Source of the DNA: Planctomycetota bacterium
GTDB lineage: Bacteria > Planctomycetota > Phycisphaerae > UBA1845
DNA length: 5,393 nt
Direction: 5' to 3'
Assembly: GCA_022563055.1 (NCBI GenBank)
Contig: JADFOB010000120.1
Span: 1 to 5,393, forward strand
Below, one piece after another: positions 5,379 to 5,393 of this stretch (positions within the stretch are counted from its first letter, which is position 1; every line of letters begins with the position of its first letter). The notes under the pieces are model-generated. The model had not been told where the DNA came from and searched no databases. It saw nothing but the letters and a program-made list of their open reading frames with translations. The translations under genes and the position numbers were made by a program.

Positions 5379-5393
5379 GCAAAGTGTGATCGG

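Overview
The window carries the end of a periplasmic nitrate reductase (nap-type) gene cluster followed by a small hemerythrin/molybdenum-cofactor pair. All genes are on the + strand. The DNA is GC-rich and the intergenic spaces are filled with short palindromic repeats. Nothing here fixes the taxon. The napA-napG-napH order without napC resembles the nap clusters of Campylobacterota, but the high GC and the dense repeats point to some other, probably uncultured, lineage. A planctomycete-like or similar origin is only a guess.

Layout: (1) 2-457, the C-terminal 151 residues of a NapA-like molybdopterin oxidoreductase, cut by the left edge. (2) 458-621, a spacer with two palindromic repeat modules. 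(3) 622-1257, napG, a Tat-exported protein with four 4Fe-4S motifs. (4) 1254-2864, napH, overlapping napG by 4 bases. It is a complete NapH core of about 303 residues with an unusual extension of about 230 residues: a repeat-derived linker, a membrane segment, a periplasmic beta-rich domain and a last membrane segment. (5) 2955-3558, a NapF-like ferredoxin with four 4Fe-4S motifs, split by an apparent one-base frameshift near 3327. (6) 3559-3692, a repeat-filled spacer. (7) 3693-4271, a hemerythrin (HHE) protein. (8) 4259-5272, moaA, overlapping the hemerythrin gene by 13 bases. (9) 5273-5393, a low-complexity repeat with GCCTCTTGCC units.

Working together: NapG and NapH probably carry electrons from the quinol pool to NapA in the periplasm. 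The NapF-like protein probably acts in the cytoplasm on NapA maturation or cofactor loading. MoaA starts molybdenum cofactor synthesis, and NapA needs bis-MGD. The hemerythrin protein would fit iron, oxygen or nitric oxide handling under nitrate-respiring conditions. napB, napC and napD are not visible, though genes outside the window cannot be excluded.

The most notable signal is how deeply the short repeats have entered the genes. One family (GTAG followed by a hairpin, as in REP elements) supplies the TAG stop codons of both napH and the napF-like gene. A second (GGCAAGAGGC...GCCTCTTGCC) lies in frame inside napH and recurs downstream of moaA. A third is a roughly 70-bp double-hairpin element present upstream of napG and upstream of the hemerythrin gene.
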